Shown here piece after piece: positions 61,518-64,000 of a DNA stretch of 64,000 nucleotides (its first letter is position 1; each line of letters begins with the position of its first letter). The notes below the pieces were generated by a model, which saw only the letters and a list, made by a program, of their open reading frames with translations, searched no databases and was not told where the DNA came from. The position numbers and the translations under genes are program-made. Origin of the DNA: Mycobacterium europaeum (GTDB lineage Bacteria > Actinomycetota > Actinomycetes > Mycobacteriales > Mycobacteriaceae); NCBI RefSeq assembly GCF_002102155.1, contig NZ_LQOU01000025.1, forward strand, positions 222,030 through 286,029. The letters run 5' to 3'.

Positions 61518-62784
61518 CAGGGTGGGTGCCGGAAAAGTTGATGCGTAGTGTTGCGACCTTGGCCGTTGTCGCCGCGTGACCGGCGTGACTACTGTGACGG
61601 GTGTGACCAAAGGGTTTGGATGCAGGTTACGAAGCCAACCATCCGAACTCGAGGTCACACCCGCATGCCGATGCAAACCGGACGCGCCACGAACGACTGC
61701 GGGAAGCCCTTCAGAGGGTGCCCGACCCACGCGACCGGCGCGGGGTGCGCTACCCGCTGGTCGGAGTGCTCGCGCTGGCGGTCACAGCTACCTTGGCTGG
61801 GTGCCGGTCGTTCGCGGCGACGGGTCAGTAGGCCGCCGAGACCGCAATTGACAACCTGGCCTTGTTCGGGCCCCGGACGAATCGACGTTGCGCAAGCTGT
61901 TCGCGCGCATTGATGCCGACGCCCTCGACCGGGCGCTGGGCGAGTGGATATGGACGCCAACTTTCACCGGAATCTGCCCCGGCGAGCAGCGCCGCGTGAT
62001 CGCCATCGACGGCAAGACGATCCGCGGTGCGCGCACTCACCCCGGCGGTAAGGCGCCGCACCTGATCGCCGCATTCGACCACGGTGTCGGAGCCGTGCTG
62101 GGACAGGTCGCCGTCAACGCCAAGAGCAACGAAATACGCGCCGCCCGAACACTGTTGGGACACCTCGATCTCGACAATGCGGTGGCGACCCTCGATGCGA
62201 TACACACCCAGACCGCCACCACCATCAACGGCGCCGGTGGGGACTACGTGTTCACGGTCAAGGCGAACATGCCCACCCTGCACTTACAAGCTCAAGAAGC
62301 TGCCCTGCAAGGACATGCCCGCGCACACGACCCGTAACACTGAGCGTGGCCGGCGCATCACCCGAACGATCAAGGTCGCCGACGTTCCCGCCTGGATCGA
62401 CTTCCCCGACGCAGCCCAAGTCTCCCAACTACGCCGCACCGTCACCGATAACGGAGCCATAACCGTCGAGGTCGACTACCTGATCACCTCAGCAAACCAC
62501 ACGACGGCGCCGCTGAAGCGACCCGCCGCCTGGGTACAAGGCCGCTGGAGCATAGAAAATCGCCTTCACTGGGTCCAAGACGTCACTTTCGCCGAGGACG
62601 GATCAGGGATACGTACCGGCCAAGCGCCACGAGTGATGGCCACCTGCCGCAACCTCGTTATCGGCATGCTCCGAACCACCGGATGGGACAACATCGCCGC
62701 CGGCCTACGCCACCACACCAGACACCCCGATCACGCCCTCAAATTGGTCCTAACCTCATGAGATGTGACTTTTCCGGGACCCTG
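61518..62784 (+). mobile_element. ISAs1-family element, decayed
   Basis: The ends share CAGGGT and CCGGAAAAGT (left from 61518, right inverted at 62768-62784), the terminal inverted repeats. The left one has 4 extra bases inserted. No target duplication is evident. The single transposase gene is broken (see next entry). Confidence 0.65.
61616..62761 (+). pseudogene. ISAs1 transposase with stop and frameshifts
   Basis: Pieces in order: VPDPRDRRGVRYPLVGVLAL to CRSFAATGQ, then TAG at 61828-61830 (TGG expected in this motif). After a frameshift near 61865, LRKLFARIDADALDRALGEW, VIAIDGKTIRGARTHPGGKA and VFTVKANMPTLHLQ follow. After a second frameshift near 62300, RRITRTIKVADVPAWIDFPD, RPAAWVQGRWSIENRLHWVQ and DVTFAEDGSGIRTGQAPRVM follow. 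At least three lesions, so inactive. Confidence 0.85.
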
Positions 62785-62879
62785 GGTCGAGCGGGATGGC
62801 CACGTCGGGACTGTCCGAACAACGGTGGATCTGATCTTGGTCTGACACGCCGAGCGGTGCTTGGCGGGAAGGACTGACG
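62785..62879. other. Left flank of IS256-type transposase
   Basis: Short non-coding stretch that should hold the left inverted repeat of the IS256 element. GGAAGGA at 62868-62875 acts as its ribosome site. Confidence 0.4.
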
Positions 62880-63926
62880 ATGTCAGAAACACTCGATCCT
62901 GTGGCGATGGAACTGGATCAACGGCAGCTGGCTGAGCAGCTGCTGGCGCAGGCGAAGGAACAAGGAGTCGAATTGGTCGGCCCCAACGGGCTGCTCAATC
63001 AGTTGACCAAGAACGTGCTTGAGACCGCGCTGGACGCGGAGATGGCCGAGCACCTGGGTTATGACAAGCATGACCCAGCGGGCCGTGGCAGCGGCAATTC
63101 CCGAAACGGCACCCGGGCCAAGACGGTGCTCACCGAGATCGGGCCCGTCGAGATCGAGGTGCCCCGTGACACCAACAGCAGCTTCGACCCGCAGATCGTC
63201 AAGAAACGACAGCGTCGCCTGACCGGTATTGATGAGATCGTATTGTCGTTGACGGCAAAAGGATTGACGACCGGCGAGGTCGCGGCACACTTCGCCGACG
63301 TCTACGGCGCCACCGTCAGCAAAGACACCATCAGCCGGATCACCGACAAGGTGGTCGGCGAGATGGCCGAATGGTGCAACCGGCCGCTGGAAGCGGTATA
63401 TCCAGTGGTCTTCATCGACGCCATCTTCGTCAAGATCCGCGACGGGCAGGTCACCAACCGGCCCATCTACGTGGCCGTGGGGGTCACCTGCGCAGGCGAG
63501 CGCGACATCCTCGGGCTGTGGGCCGGCGAGGGCAGCGAAGGCGCCAAGTTCTGGCTGTCGGTGCTCACCGAGATCAAGAACCGCGGCACCGGCGATGTGT
63601 GCATCGTGGTCTGTGACGGATTGAAAGGATTGCCCGAGGCAGTCAACACCGTCTGGGACCGAGCGATCATCCAAACGTGCGTCATTCATCTGTTGCGCAA
63701 CACCTTTCGCTACGCGTCCCGCAAGTACTGGGATCAGATCGCCCGCGACATTCGGCCGGTCTATACCGCGGCGACCGAGGCCGCGGCCAAGGAACGCTTC
63801 GTCGAATTCACCGCGAAATGGGGTCCCCAGTACCCGGCGATCATCCGGCTCTGGGAGAACGCCTGGAGCGAGTTCGTGCCCTTCCTGGACTACGACGTCG
63901 AGATACGTCGGGTCATCTGCTCCACG
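62880..63926 (+). pseudogene. IS256-family transposase, truncated 3' by another element
   Basis: ATG 62880 opens QLAEQLLAQAKEQGVELVGP, GYDKHDPAGRGSGNSRNGTR and TVLTEIGPVEIEVPRDTNSS. The DDE region then follows: VVFIDAIFVKIRDG (Asp), VCDGLKGLPEAV (Asp) and CVIHLLRNTFRYASRKYWDQ. After RRVICST near 63926 the family sequence (N-A-I-E-S with the catalytic Glu) is replaced by unrelated DNA. The frame stays open to the window edge by chance. Without the Glu it is inactive. Confidence 0.8.
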
Positions 63927-63936
63927 GATGAAATCG

Positions 63937-64000
63937 TCAAGGTGAGCGGTGATTGGTGGCGGGTTTGCGGGGTTGCCAGTGGGCGACGAGGACTTCGTAG
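63937..64000 (-). CDS. C-terminal end of another element's ORF (partial)
   Basis: On the minus strand the last codons read YEVLVAHWQPRKPATNHRSP followed by TGA at 63937-63939. This looks like a genuine transposase or IstB-type C-terminus. About a dozen bases separate the stop from the IS256 break, so it is probably the gene of the element that inserted there. The rest lies outside the window. Confidence 0.4.
   Translation of the reverse strand, partial: YEVLVAHWQPRKPATNHRSP

Overview
This GC-rich window reads as a chromosomal segment of a non-tuberculous, probably slow-growing Mycobacterium. The first 35 kb carries, in order, a gene set that I recognise from memory as the M. tuberculosis Rv0536-Rv0566c neighbourhood (menE, pitA, menB, fadD8, menC, bpoC, menD, mgtA, menG, menJ, grcC1, htpX, gpsA, yajQ). 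It also has lineage-typical families such as MmpL/MmpS, Mce and the MgtA mannosyltransferase. No species can be fixed from sequence reading alone.

Core region (1-35.2 kb). An epimerase tail is followed by membrane protein, glycosyltransferase and DUF2064 genes, a NarK-type transporter and a multispanning membrane protein. The menaquinone cluster then dominates: menE, menB, menC, menD, menG, menJ, a possible MenH-like alpha/beta hydrolase (bpoC) and a polyprenyl diphosphate synthase (grcC1). Together these build the naphthoquinone ring, attach activated side-chain chemistry, methylate the ring and reduce the isoprenoid tail. Interspersed are phosphate transport (pitA), fadD8, an amidohydrolase, SDRs, a deazaflavin-type oxidoreductase, a TetR/aldo-keto reductase pair with two obvious operators, HtpX, an orphan HicB-like antitoxin with a duplicated inverted repeat, a SulP transporter, GpsA, a flavin monooxygenase and YajQ. 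The core ends at a tRNA-Tyr gene.

Accessory region (35.2-64 kb). Immediately after tRNA-Tyr the character changes to gene fragments, lower and patchy GC, regulators and many insertion-sequence remnants. Functional modules are: a peroxiredoxin beside a DUF2202 remnant; a metal-type ABC permease/ATPase pair whose ATPase is N-terminally truncated against an MmpL; an MmpS/MmpL pair with a divergent XRE/MmyB-like regulator; a solitary MceA-like protein with a divergent TetR gene and a tandem operator; and a three-gene alkane/fatty-acid hydroxylase operon (ferredoxin, CYP153-type P450, ferredoxin reductase) with a divergent AraC regulator. Mobile DNA includes nested ISL3 fragments, two decayed IS110-type copies, one apparently intact IS481-type element with a 7-bp target duplication and an unusual triple-module C-terminal extension, a decayed ISAs1-type element, and an IS256-type transposase broken near the window end.

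The most distinctive signals are the paired TetR operators at 15.1 kb, the duplicated HicB inverted repeat at 29.5-29.7 kb, the 20-bp-period tandem operator at 47.2 kb, a menE without a standard start codon, an XRE-like gene whose helix-turn-helix was scrambled by two compensating frameshifts, and the IS481 element. I see no CRISPR array, rRNA or recognisable riboswitch.
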